Shown here in pieces: positions 25,087 through 33,043 of a stretch of 35,520 bases of DNA. The DNA lies in NCBI GenBank assembly GCA_049973945.1, contig JBMFJH010000016.1, forward strand, positions 1 through 35,520, given 5' to 3'. A program made the position numbers and the translations under genes. The stretch is from Acd1 sp049973945. GTDB lineage: Archaea > Thermoproteota > Thermoprotei_A > Sulfolobales > Sulfolobaceae. The number at the start of each line of letters is the position of its first letter. Within the stretch, counting starts at the first letter, position 1. The notes beneath the pieces are model-generated. The model saw only the letters and a program-made list of their open reading frames with translations. It was not told where the DNA came from and searched no databases.

Positions 25087-25354
25087 ACCGTTCGTCCCTA
25101 CGCTTTCACTTCAATCGTTTCGCGTTTGTCGCGATCGAGCGTAGGGACTTAGCCCTCAGCCACCTACCCGATTTAAGGGTAGGTGGGTCATGGGACTCCT
25201 TCGAGCTCAACGGCACGGGGCTCACATCTCCAGGGTCGCTCTCACCCTTTCGGGCACGGCCCACATCGGCGTGAGAGCTCATCCCTGAACATTGAAATTT
25301 TAACATAGTTAAATATAAAAAGATTTCTGTTAATGCGAAAAAGGATTCAGCCCT
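25087..25354 (-). mobile_element. Small dispersed element, copy C
   Basis: Third copy, same orientation as copy B, 46 bp upstream of the kinase start codon. On the minus strand it runs from AGGGCTGAATCC to GGGACGAACGG. The reading frame is open across it (AESFFALTEIFLYLT..., MSSHADVGRARKGESDPGD..., to NAKRLK). Between the copies, differences concentrate in loops and are often compensated in stems. It adjoins a region (25486-25760) that may be the remnant of a different TnpB-type element. Confidence 0.72.
25094..25285 (-). ncRNA. Candidate structured RNA, copy C
   Basis: Minus-strand copy beginning GGGATGAGCTCTCACG after a TTTTTATATTTAA box. The stems are CTCTCAC/GTGAGAG, GGGC/GCCC, CCACCTACCC/GGGTAGGTGG (perfect 10 bp) and GTCCCTACGCT/AGCGTAGGGAC. 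Compared with copies A and B, at least two base pairs changed on both sides, which supports an RNA structure kept by selection, or a DNA hairpin needed for transposition. Confidence 0.55.
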
Positions 25355-25485
25355 TCTCTTCACCGCTTTTTGCCTGTCTTGCGTTAGGAGAGTGCGCGTG
25401 GTCTCAGCCTGCACAGCCCGCTTGCGAGCTCTCGCGTTCCCTGGGTTGATGGCATTCGATCTTTGGCGAAGGTAAGAGCCTCGAA

Positions 25486-25760
25486 TTTTTGTATAATACG
25501 GGAATTAATTCAAAATTTGGCCAGAAGGAAAAGTTAATAGCTGGAAAAACTAAGTATGTATTGGGGGTCGGGTCAGCTTGGTGGTTATCTATCACGGTTC
25601 AACTTGCACCCGACTCATCATCCCCCGACCCCCAACAAACGTTTTACGCGGGAGTGAACTGGAGTTATCCCGTTTCCGCTCCATCACGTCAAGTCCCGTT
25701 AAGAACACCCCCTGGGCTAAAGAGCGAGGGGGTGGTGACTGTAAAAATCCAGCCCTCAAC
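25486..25760 (+). ncRNA. Possible relic of an IS200/IS605-type right end with guide RNA-like hairpins
   Basis: After a TATA-like stretch (GTATAATA, about 25490) there is a perfect 12 bp inverted repeat (25561-25572 TTGGGGGTCGGG and 25624-25635 CCCGACCCCCAA). It is followed by TCAAGTCCCGTTAAGAAC and a hairpin CACCCCCT-AGGGGGTG (25706-25713 and 25727-25734). The plus-strand translation of this part (VNWSYPVSAPSRQVPLRTPP, then VVTVKIQPSTL) resembles, from memory, the C-terminal tails of archaeal TnpB proteins, which overlap the omega RNA. No tnpB body is present, so if correct it is a solo remnant. The rest of 25355-25778 has no convincing gene. Confidence 0.35.
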
Positions 25761-25778
25761 GCTAAACTTATCCTTGCT

Positions 25779-26144
25779 TTAGCCCCTCTCCGTCCCGTCG
25801 CCCTTCAGGACTTCCTCGATCTCCCTCTCGTACTTCGCCAAGACCTCGTTTACCTCCCTCTCCGCCCTCTCGTAGATCTCGAGGACTTTGGCGAGCTTTT
25901 CGCCCACCTTAGTCCCTCCCACTCCCCTCCCTCCCTTCTTGACCTCCAAGTCCCCCAGGCTGGCGTTGACCCTCTTGACGTACTCCCACGCGAACTTGTA
26001 GGAGACCCCCATCTCCTTGGCCGCCTCCGCGATAGACCCCTTCTCCTGAACCTTCCTGAGTAGCTCGAAGCCCCCCTTGCCGAAGACCGTCTTTCCCTCG
26101 TCGTCGACTAGCCAGATCTTGAACTTGAGCTTCACTGCACTCAT
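25779..26144 (-). CDS. ModE-like winged-helix transcription regulator
   Basis: 121 residues. The segment GFELLRKVQEKGSIAEAAKEMGVSYKFAWEYVKRVN, starting near residue 26, is a helix-turn-helix of the ModE N-terminal (LysR-like) type, and KKGGRGVGGTKVGEKLAKV is its usual wing and turn. The molybdate-binding (MOP) domain of bacterial ModE is absent; instead there is a charged coiled helix at the C-terminus. It is divergent from an MFS transporter 36 bp away and probably controls it and itself. Confidence 0.78.
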   Translation of the reverse strand: MSAVKLKFKIWLVDDEGKTVFGKGGFELLRKVQEKGSIAEAAKEMGVSYKFAWEYVKRVNASLGDLEVKKGGRGVGGTKVGEKLAKVLEIYERAEREVNEVLAKYEREIEEVLKGDGTERG

Positions 26145-26146
26145 TT

Positions 26147-26170
26147 AAATCGTTCGGGAAATAACGGTTT
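26147..26170. promoter_or_regulatory. Inverted repeat between the ModE-like gene and the MFS transporter
   Basis: AAATCGTT-N8-AACGGTTT has 8 bp arms with one mismatch. It recalls the CGTT...AACG outline of ModE operators. It occupies the whole 36 bp space between the two divergent starts, where binding would control both genes. Confidence 0.45.
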
Positions 26171-26180
26171 AGGTGCTTCG

Positions 26181-27305
26181 ATGAGGTACTCCCAGGAGGT
26201 CTACAAGATCTCGTTCTCGGCCTTCTTCGCCGACCTAGGCTACCAGGCGGCCGTAGCGCTCTTCCCCCTCATCTTGGTAGCGGTCTTCCACGTCCCCCTC
26301 GCCCTCTACGGCCTCATCGAGGGGATAAACTACGGCGGGGGGATATTCATGGGCTTCTTGGGAGGGCTTTTGGCCGACAAGTACGGGGCTAAGAGGGTAG
26401 CGGTCCCGGGGAACGCCGTCGTTACGCTCACGGCCTTCACGGGGTTAGCGGCGAACTACGTCCAGGCCACGGCCTTCTTCATGATAGGGTGGTTCGCGAG
26501 GAACTTCAGGAGCCCCCCGAGGAGGGTCATGATCCTGGACGTGACCTACCCCGAAGAGAGGAGGGAGGCCTTCTCGATCCTCCACGCCCTCGACGTCCTC
26601 GGGGCGTCCCTGGCCCTAGTTTACGTAACGCTCGGGCTGTACTACAAGGTCGACATAGCTTACCTGACGATCCCGGCGATCGCTTTCCTCCTCGTCTCGA
26701 CAGTCCTGTTAGCTTCGGTCAGGATGAGGGGCCTGGCCAAGGAGTTCAAGCAGATGGTCCCCAAGAGGAGCGAGAGGGTCATGTGGGGCGTCGTGCTCTC
26801 GACCACGCTCTTCGCGTTCAGCCAGTACAGCTTCGGCTTCCCCATGATAACGAGCTACGAGGTCTCCGGGGAGCTCTACCTCGCGACCGCGACCTACCTG
26901 GTCTTCCTGGTGAGCAGCAGCGCCTTCGGCTACCTGCTGGGCAGGACTAGGTTCAGCGACGTGAAGGGCCTTTCGTTCCTGGGCTACGGCCTGGCCGGGG
27001 TGGCCTCGCTCGGCTACGCCTTCGCCAGCCACCTGGGCCTTGCCTTCATCTGGGGCTTCTCAGTGCTGTTGGGCCTCGCCGTGGCCGCAACGGAAGTCTT
27101 CGAGCCGACGATCGTGGCGAGGGCGAGCAGGAGGGAGGGGGTGGGGATGGGCCTGCTCTCCTTCGGGAGGAGCGTCGGGATATTCCTGAGCAACGCAGTG
27201 ATGGGCTACCTCTACCAGTTCAGCTACGTCTACAGCTACCTCTTCGCGGCCGTTGCCTCGTTCGTGGCCGGGCTGGTGATCGTCATTTCGTCAAGGGGCG
27301 AGTGA
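26181..27305 (+). CDS. MFS transporter
   Basis: 374 residues with about 11-12 hydrophobic segments and an MFS-type inner loop LGGLLADKYGAKRVAV near residue 62. A DVTYPEERREAFSILHAL segment follows. It is a small MFS protein; the substrate cannot be read. It is divergent from the ModE-like gene and shares its regulatory spacer. The 3' end overlaps the end of the convergent trm10-like gene by 23 bp. Confidence 0.82.
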   Translation: MRYSQEVYKISFSAFFADLGYQAAVALFPLILVAVFHVPLALYGLIEGINYGGGIFMGFLGGLLADKYGAKRVAVPGNAVVTLTAFTGLAANYVQATAFFMIGWFARNFRSPPRRVMILDVTYPEERREAFSILHALDVLGASLALVYVTLGLYYKVDIAYLTIPAIAFLLVSTVLLASVRMRGLAKEFKQMVPKRSERVMWGVVLSTTLFAFSQYSFGFPMITSYEVSGELYLATATYLVFLVSSSAFGYLLGRTRFSDVKGLSFLGYGLAGVASLGYAFASHLGLAFIWGFSVLLGLAVAATEVFEPTIVARASRREGVGMGLLSFGRSVGIFLSNAVMGYLYQFSYVYSYLFAAVASFVAGLVIVISSRGE

Positions 27306-28116
27306 GGGCGAGACGCTTCCTCAGCCTCTCGGCCAGCTCCACGTTGCCCCTAGCCTCCTCGTGCTTAATCCTAGCCAGCAAGTCCGACTTGGAGGCGTTC
27401 GCGAGGACGGCCTCGTCGATTGCCTCGCCGAGCCTCACCCTCATGACTACGTCCACGATCTTGTTTATCTCGTCGGGAACCCCTACCACCGATCCGTAGA
27501 GGGTTATCTTTAGCCTGGGGCAGTCGTAGCCGGCCTTCCGGGCGAGCCTGGTAGTCGCGTCCTTCAGCCTCCGCCCCGTGTCGACTATCGCGCCTATAAC
27601 GTAGACCTGAGCGGAACGCAAGTCCTCCTCCCTGGCCGTTTCCCCCTTAGGGTCGAGGACGACGCAGGGCCCCTCCACCGCTTCCTCGGCAGTCCTGTAA
27701 GGGAGGTTGACCTCGGGCGGTTTGTTGGCGAACTTCGCGTTCCCCTCCCACAAGTACCTCCTCAGGGTCGCGATGGCCAAGTCGACCTGGAAGACGGTCT
27801 TCCTCCTCTCCTCTTCGGTCATCTCGTCCCAAAGCGAGAAGTCGAAAACGAACTGCGGGGCCCTGGGAGGATCGAAGGGGACTTCCCCACCCTTCTTTAT
27901 CGCGGCCCTAGCCCCCTCCTCCCCGACGCCCTTGAGGAGCTTGATCCCCAGCTGGACGTTGGCCACCCTCCCGCGGAACTCCCCCTCTACTACGCCGTAT
28001 CCCTTGGCGAGCATGAAAACAGCCACCCTCTGCAGGTCTGGCTCGAGGTGGCCCACGTGGATAGCGTTTACACCCCTCCTGAGCAGTGCCTGGGCCAGGA
28101 GAGTCGCGAGTATCAC
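27283..28116 (-). CDS. trm10: Archaeal Trm10 (SPOUT tRNA position-9 methyltransferase)
   Basis: 277 residues from GTG 28116. The frame is open to 28209, but conserved sequence begins at ILATLLAQALLRRGVNAIHVGH, as in the Sulfolobus protein. The SPOUT part contains CVVLDPKGE, YVIGAIVDTGRRLKDATTRLA, ITLYGSVVGVPDEINKIVDVV and RLGEAIDEAV, matching Trm10. Archaeal members make m1A9 or m1G9 in tRNA; which base is modified is not clear from sequence. The start lies 41 bp from the divergent membrane kinase, and a CTATAAG stretch sits between them. Confidence 0.85.
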   Translation of the reverse strand: MILATLLAQALLRRGVNAIHVGHLEPDLQRVAVFMLAKGYGVVEGEFRGRVANVQLGIKLLKGVGEEGARAAIKKGGEVPFDPPRAPQFVFDFSLWDEMTEEERRKTVFQVDLAIATLRRYLWEGNAKFANKPPEVNLPYRTAEEAVEGPCVVLDPKGETAREEDLRSAQVYVIGAIVDTGRRLKDATTRLARKAGYDCPRLKITLYGSVVGVPDEINKIVDVVMRVRLGEAIDEAVLANASKSDLLARIKHEEARGNVELAERLRKRLALTRPLTK

Positions 28117-28156
28117 AGTAGGGCTTATAGATTCGGTAGCGATTAAATGCGAGGGA

Positions 28157-30361
28157 TTGAGGCTAGAGAACCTCGTCCTCCTGCTGAGGGCGGCCAACCT
28201 CGGGGTCACGGCCCTCGTCTCGCTCAGCCTGGTCTATCAGGGCCTCGGCTACTTCGACTACCCCCTCGTCGCGATGGGCCTGCTCTCCTTCTTCCTGTCA
28301 ATAGTCCTCTTCTTCCACCCCACCCCCAGGGGGTTCGCCATAGGCCTCTTCCTTGGAGGGCTCGTCGCGCCCCTGCTCGCCTTCCAGCTCTACTTCGGCT
28401 ACTTCGAGCTCAGCCCCATAGCTTACCTCGCGTTCACGGCGGTGACGGCCCTCCCCCTCTTCCCCAAAGTCCTCTCCATGAAGTTCGTGATCCTGAAGAG
28501 GCTGAACGTCATGTCGCTCCTCTTCTTCGCGCTGGGGGTGCTCGTAGTAATCTCCCTCGAGGGGCTGAGCTTCTCCCCCCTCTTCGAGCTCGCCTTCCTG
28601 ATAGGCCTCGGGATAGCCCTGGCCGCGGCCCTTGAGGAGAAGTCCTCCGTCTCGATAGTCTCCAGGGTGGCCCTCCCCTTCCTGGCCTCCCAGCTCTACC
28701 TGTCTGCCCTGATCTTCGTCTTGACCCACCTCGGCTTCGCCTTCAACCCCCTCCTCCTCCTGAACGGGGTGCTCCAGGAGAGCTGGCTCTACTTCCCCGC
28801 CTCGGTCTTCCTCCTAGCCTCGTCCGTCCTCACGGCGAACAAGAGGATGGCCAGGTTCCTCCCCGAGGCGATGATCTCGGTGAACCTGGCCGGGCTGGTG
28901 AGCTCCGCCCTGCTACTCGTCTCCCCGATCTACTCCCTGGCCTTCACTGTTCCAGCGCTGGCGAGTTCGACCAACGAGGTCGAGAGGAACGAGATGCTGG
29001 CCTACGCGATCAGGTCTTTCGTGAGGGACGACAGGGAGTCCTACAAGGACGCGACGATACTCCACTACAAGCTGGGCCAAGAGGACGAGCTGGGGTGTGC
29101 CTTACTCTCAGCTGGGCTCTGCGACAAGGCGGTCTGGGTCTCCGACAACTACGGGGCGGACTTGCTTAAGTGCGACAGGGACGCGCTCATAAGGTGCCTC
29201 AACGTCTACGGCTACGTCCCAAAGAGAATAGACTACTACATAAAGGGGCTCGCCGCGGAGAGGCCAATTGAGGCCTACAACTTGGCCGAGAAGTACGCCG
29301 TAGTGCCAGAGGTCAGGGACTCCCTGCCCAGGCTGAGGGCTAAGGCGTTGGAGGCGTTGAGGACTAAGTGGGACCCGAGGGCCTGGATAGGCTCCAACTT
29401 CAACGGGTACAAGGTAGTGGGCTACATAGGCAGGGGGTCCTCCATGTACGTCATGAAGGCCTTCAAGGACGGTAAGGCCTACGCCGTCAAGATCCCCATC
29501 CTCGATGACGCCCTCGCTAGGGTCTCATACCAGGACTTAATCTCGGAGATAAACCAGCTCAGGGAGCTCAACGCCAAGCTCAACTCGGTGGTGAAAATAG
29601 TCGACTTCAGGCAAAACGACGAGGCGTTGATCAAGGCCCTCCAGGGCGACTTCGAGCCCTACCTCACCGACCCACCGTACCTGGTAGTTGAGTTAATGGA
29701 GGGAGGGACCGCCCAAGACCTGGTCATGGACGACAACCTGTACTACTCGGACGAGTGGGAGGGCGTAGTCAAGGAGATAGTCCTCAGCGTGGCGAAAGTC
29801 CTAGCTGAGCTCCACGACTACGGCTGGATCCACCTCGACGTTAAGCCAAGCAACATACTCTTCGACAGGAGGCCCGGGAAGACGGGGAAGGAGGTGCTGG
29901 AAAGCCTGAGGAGCGGGGCAGTGAAGGTCAAGCTCAGCGACGTGGCCTCCGCGAGGAAGTTCTGGGAGAGGGCCCACCACTTCACGCCCGAGTTCAGCTC
30001 GGTGGATCAAGTAGAAGTAGTGCTCGGCTTCGGCAACGTCTACCCTGGCCTCGACGTCTTCTCGCTGGGGGCGACCGCCTACTTCATGATGACGAGGACG
30101 ATGCCTTTGGCACAGCTCAAGAGGCTCTACGACGCGGCCCTGAGCGAGGCCGAGGCCGGGAGGAGGGAGAAGGCGTTGGAGTACCTCGAGGAGGCGAGGA
30201 GGGAGTACGTGAGGATCTACGAGTCCCTGAACTTCGACGCCTTCGAGGACAAGAGGTTCGCCGACCTGGTAAAGAGGATGATGCACCCCGACCCCAAGCT
30301 AAGGCCGAACGTCTGGGACGTGGTGAAGCACTTCGAGAAGGTAAAGGTGAGGGAGCCCTGA
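28157..30361 (+). CDS. Membrane-bound Ser/Thr kinase-like protein
   Basis: 734 residues from TTG 28157, chosen because a GAGGG stretch precedes it and the upstream part of the long open frame lies opposite trm10. Residues 1-270 contain about nine hydrophobic segments, so the protein sits in the membrane. A helical repeat-like linker follows (about 270-410). The kinase domain starts near residue 415 (GYIGRGSSMYVMKAF, AYAVKIP); it then has HLDVKPSN near residue 558, and at the DFG position LSDVASA. The lysine, the HxD-type aspartate and the metal aspartate remain, but the glycine loop and the DFG phenylalanine and glycine are changed, so activity is uncertain. The N-terminal part may sense a signal. 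Confidence 0.85.
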   Translation: MRLENLVLLLRAANLGVTALVSLSLVYQGLGYFDYPLVAMGLLSFFLSIVLFFHPTPRGFAIGLFLGGLVAPLLAFQLYFGYFELSPIAYLAFTAVTALPLFPKVLSMKFVILKRLNVMSLLFFALGVLVVISLEGLSFSPLFELAFLIGLGIALAAALEEKSSVSIVSRVALPFLASQLYLSALIFVLTHLGFAFNPLLLLNGVLQESWLYFPASVFLLASSVLTANKRMARFLPEAMISVNLAGLVSSALLLVSPIYSLAFTVPALASSTNEVERNEMLAYAIRSFVRDDRESYKDATILHYKLGQEDELGCALLSAGLCDKAVWVSDNYGADLLKCDRDALIRCLNVYGYVPKRIDYYIKGLAAERPIEAYNLAEKYAVVPEVRDSLPRLRAKALEALRTKWDPRAWIGSNFNGYKVVGYIGRGSSMYVMKAFKDGKAYAVKIPILDDALARVSYQDLISEINQLRELNAKLNSVVKIVDFRQNDEALIKALQGDFEPYLTDPPYLVVELMEGGTAQDLVMDDNLYYSDEWEGVVKEIVLSVAKVLAELHDYGWIHLDVKPSNILFDRRPGKTGKEVLESLRSGAVKVKLSDVASARKFWERAHHFTPEFSSVDQVEVVLGFGNVYPGLDVFSLGATAYFMMTRTMPLAQLKRLYDAALSEAEAGRREKALEYLEEARREYVRIYESLNFDAFEDKRFADLVKRMMHPDPKLRPNVWDVVKHFEKVKVREP

Positions 30362-30372
30362 AGGAGGTAACG

Positions 30373-30771
30373 CTGACTGAGGAGTTCTACAACGCGCTGA
30401 AGGCGATGTCCGAGAGCGTCGGTGCCACGGTAGACCTCGCCCTGTTCAGGCTGGTGTACTACAGGCTCCCCGTCAAGGTGAGGAGGAGGGTTGCACTATT
30501 GTCGGCCCAGGAGCTGGAGGAGATCGCTAAGTCCATAAGCGACGGGGAGGCTTCGATTCAGCTGCTGGCCCACGCGGTCTCCTACCTCCTGACGGCAGTG
30601 GGGGACGCACTGGGGGTGGAGGTCTACAGCAGGGACGACGAGAGGGAAGCCGTGGAGTTCCTGGCGGTGAAGTCGGGCGACTCGGAGGTCTACACTTGCT
30701 ACGTCAAGATGGGGGAGAGCGTCGAGTGCGCGAGGAAGCTGCTCGAGAAGCTGAAGGAGTACGTGAAGTAG
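30373..30771 (+). CDS. Unknown protein after the kinase; CTG or ATG start
   Basis: The in-frame ATG is at 30406 (121 residues), but no ribosome binding site precedes it. GGAGGT at 30363-30368 lies 4 nt before an in-frame CTG at 30373, whose first residues TEEFYNALKAMSES read as a continuous helix with the rest. I therefore mark the earlier start as possible; the coding part is certain only from 30406. The protein is helical in the first half (LFRLVYYRLPVKVRRRVALL) and ends in a mixed strand/helix part. No family is recognised. It follows the kinase by 11 bp (or 44 bp), so it is probably in the same operon. Confidence 0.6.
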   Translation: MTEEFYNALKAMSESVGATVDLALFRLVYYRLPVKVRRRVALLSAQELEEIAKSISDGEASIQLLAHAVSYLLTAVGDALGVEVYSRDDEREAVEFLAVKSGDSEVYTCYVKMGESVECARKLLEKLKEYVK

Positions 30772-30797
30772 AGGCTATTCAGGGCCTCGCTAGCACC

Positions 30798-31109
30798 TCA
30801 AGCGATCTTGATCGCCTTCTTTGAGGTCTGGAAGTACCTCTTGGCCCCCTCCTCGTCCTCCAAGTGGAGCTCGACGGGGGCGTCGAAGGGGAGGCCGTAG
30901 ACGTCCATGGCCCTTATCAGGATGTCCGCCTTAAGCTCTTTCTTCTCCCTGCCCTCGACCTTCCTCTTCGTCACGATCAGGATATCTATGTCGCTCAGGA
31001 CTGTTATCCTGTCCTCTGCCACCCCTCCTATGACGTAGACCTCTGCATCTGGCTCCAAGTCCTTGGCTGCCTTAGCCACTTTCTCTGCGTACTCCCTCCA
31101 CCTCCTCAA
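30798..31109 (-). CDS. MNT-like minimal nucleotidyltransferase
   Basis: 103 residues from TTG 31109, containing VYVIGGVAEDRITVLSDIDILIV (G[GS]...SDxD), the nucleotidyltransferase motif with two aspartates. In-frame codons before the TTG read VEFRFSH, which looks like the family's N-terminus, but no start codon remains, so the true start may be lost. No HEPN partner is adjacent. It may be an orphan antitoxin of the MNT/HEPN or AbiEii-like kind. The 229 bp after its start toward VapC hold no gene. Confidence 0.68.
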   Translation of the reverse strand: MRRWREYAEKVAKAAKDLEPDAEVYVIGGVAEDRITVLSDIDILIVTKRKVEGREKKELKADILIRAMDVYGLPFDAPVELHLEDEEGAKRYFQTSKKAIKIA

Positions 31110-31338
31110 GTGCGAGAACCTGAACTCAACCCAGCTTGACGCGCCTGACCACTTCCTTCAATTCATCTTAGGCGGAGTTTAATTCAGGGTTAAAACGTTC
31201 CAGGCAGTGAAGGGGAGACTAGGTTAGCGTGTCCTAGAGGGAAATGGTTTCCGATTCGTAAAATGAGGCTGGGATCGGCCCGCTCAAAAGCCTCCGCTCA
31301 CGCGCACAGCGACTACGAAATCGCTTTCATGACGTTCT

Positions 31339-31707
31339 CTAAATCATCATCAAGTCCAACCCGTCGAACTCTTCCTTCACTCTCACGAAATCCTTGTCTT
31401 TAGTGACTAGGGTCAGTTCATTGTTAATCGCCTGTGCCGAAATCGGGACGTCGAAGTCGTCTATGATCTTACCTTTATCCCTTAACCTTCTGTAGATCTG
31501 CGAGGCTAGCAACGCGTCCTTTTTCGTGGGGCCTATGACCCAGAACGGTGACAGGAAGTCTAAGACATTAGCTACGTTGACCTTGCCTATTAACACTTCG
31601 TACACCGTTAAATAACTCACGTAAAAGTCCTCCGAATTCGAAATTATTTCGCTTACCTTTTTGTCACCTTTTAAATACTCAATGAGTGCTGAGGTCTCCA
31701 CTAGCAC
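31339..31707 (-). CDS. vapC: VapC toxin (PIN-domain ribonuclease)
   Basis: 122 residues from GTG 31707, since RVLVETSALIEYLKG is the typical PIN start; the frame is open further upstream, inside vapB. The conserved acidic residues are visible: the N-terminal position is glutamate in VETSAL where most VapCs have aspartate, then YEVLIG (E), and DDFDVPISAQA plus VTKDKDF near the end. PIN toxins cleave RNA, often tRNA or rRNA. It overlaps the end of vapB by 29 bp, the usual operon layout. Confidence 0.85.
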   Translation of the reverse strand: MLVETSALIEYLKGDKKVSEIISNSEDFYVSYLTVYEVLIGKVNVANVLDFLSPFWVIGPTKKDALLASQIYRRLRDKGKIIDDFDVPISAQAINNELTLVTKDKDFVRVKEEFDGLDLMMI

Positions 31708-31918
31708 TCTCGTGGCTCTTTCTCCTCCTCTCCTTGATCTCCCGCCAGAGCTCTTCAGCCTCTTCTTCACTCAGTACGCCGAAGTACTTCTCTAGCTTCT
31801 TTTTCCTTAGACTCACCGATTCTCTTATCAATTCCTCTATCACGTCGCTGATGTCCCTGTCGCCCTTAATTTCAAGGAGCTTCTCGTAGACGTCGTCCCT
31901 AATCGTGATTGTTTTCAT
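31679..31918 (-). CDS. vapB: VapB antitoxin
   Basis: 79 residues with an N-terminal ribbon-helix-helix-like MKTITIRDDVYEKLLEIKGD and a helical tail KYFGVLSEEEAEELW that should grip the toxin. It is upstream of and overlaps vapC. The tail is repeated almost exactly in a broken gene at 35055-35183. Confidence 0.85.
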   Translation of the reverse strand: MKTITIRDDVYEKLLEIKGDRDISDVIEELIRESVSLRKKKLEKYFGVLSEEEAEELWREIKERRRKSHESASGDLSTH

Positions 31919-32230
31919 ACCTCTTATGATAATATCAAGCCTTGGACGAGGTTATATCTTTTCCTTTCCACTGGTCATGAAAAATCACCCGTCCTCCTCC
32001 CGCTCATCCGAGGAAGGGACTGGCTTCGGGTTAAAACCGCTAGACATCGAACCACTTCGGTCGAGCGTAAGCTCCTCTCCCAGGAACCGCTTCATTGGGA
32101 AGACGGCGACGACGGTCGTTACGCGCTGGACGGTGCCTGACTCTCGCCGCTTCTTGGGCTGAGCAGCTTAGAACGGGCCACCCCGTCAATCGCCTGAAAC
32201 CCTTAAAATCTCACGAAAGAGAGGTCTCCC
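31919..32230. other. Gene-free stretch of about 310 bp between vapB and the island gene
   Basis: No convincing gene is seen; the plus-strand open frame here has no motif and atypical amino acids. The end contains a promoter for the next gene: CTTAAAATC at about 32202-32210 and GAGAGGT at 32220-32226. Confidence 0.5.
32202..32226 (+). promoter_or_regulatory. TATA-like box and ribosome binding site of the first island gene
   Basis: CTTAAAATC (about 32202-32210) and GAGAGGT (32220-32226) precede GTG 32231 at proper distances. Both are in host-like DNA, so expression of the chimeric gene is likely driven by a host promoter. Confidence 0.5.
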
Positions 32231-33043
32231 GTGGCTAACGGGCCTTCGGGCGGAATAAGGCCTCCTCGGGTCAAAGCGAGCCCCGGCGGTAAGAAGGGAG
32301 GGCCGGCCAAGGCTCTCTACGTGGGGATGGGCGTAGTCGCTGTCCTGGCCGCGGCTCTAAGCCTGCTCTTCCTCCCCGACCTCCTCCGCCCCCAACCTGA
32401 AGCACATTATATAACTGCAAATACTGATTATGTATTCTTAATACCTAAAGGAAATGGGGAATACGATGTAGGATATTATAATTCTCAGGGACAGTGGGTT
32501 GATTTAGGAACATATCATGTAAAAAGCGATACATTAGATAACGCTGTAAATGTAATTAATCAGTTTAATCAACAAAATATGGGAAAGACATTACCTCCAC
32601 CATATAATACGAAATTCCAACCATTGGATTATGTAGTAGTTATTGGTAATGCGACACCAACTGGTAAACCGACAGGAATAGTATACGTACCTTTCAATCC
32701 AGCTAATAATACAATATTGTTAGATAAAGTAAACCCAGGATATTGGACTGTATTAGTTACTGATCAAAATGATGTAAATAAATTAATGTATGCATTGGAT
32801 GTAGGATATAAGGAATCTGCGTATGCTAATCCATTATCATCAGTATATACGAGTCAATACCCAGGATCAATAATATATGAAATAAAATCTTTACAAGTAT
32901 ATAATAACATGTTCTCAGGAGGTTATGTAATAGTAACTAACAATAATACACTAATACCTTGGGGATACATGTGGTCACAAAACAATAAAGGTTTTGGAGC
33001 ATCCTTACCATTTGTACTTCAAGCAGAAGGTAACTCTGTATAG
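32231..33043 (+). CDS. Membrane-anchored protein: GC-rich host-like N-terminus fused to an AT-rich extracellular domain
   Basis: 270 residues from GTG 32231. The first ~57 codons are GC-rich and encode a Gly/Pro/Lys-rich head and one membrane helix (VGMGVVAVLAAALSLLFL). At about base 32398 the DNA turns AT-rich without a frame break, and the rest is Asn/Tyr/Gln-rich and almost free of arginine (for example VNVINQFNQQNMGK). This composition is common in archaeal viral or surface proteins. No family is recognised. A TTTTTTT run follows the stop and may be the terminator. It converges with the next gene, 8 bp away. Confidence 0.7.
   Translation: MANGPSGGIRPPRVKASPGGKKGGPAKALYVGMGVVAVLAAALSLLFLPDLLRPQPEAHYITANTDYVFLIPKGNGEYDVGYYNSQGQWVDLGTYHVKSDTLDNAVNVINQFNQQNMGKTLPPPYNTKFQPLDYVVVIGNATPTGKPTGIVYVPFNPANNTILLDKVNPGYWTVLVTDQNDVNKLMYALDVGYKESAYANPLSSVYTSQYPGSIIYEIKSLQVYNNMFSGGYVIVTNNNTLIPWGYMWSQNNKGFGASLPFVLQAEGNSV

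Noticed and set aside
25489..25782. 97-residue plus-strand open frame as an intact protein gene
   Set aside because: It contains the 12 bp inverted repeat and hairpins and has no start context; it is better explained as an element remnant.
27707..28156. N-terminal 150-codon extension of the membrane kinase
   Set aside because: It runs antisense through trm10 and its translation is not membrane-like or conserved-looking; the TTG at 28157 fits better.
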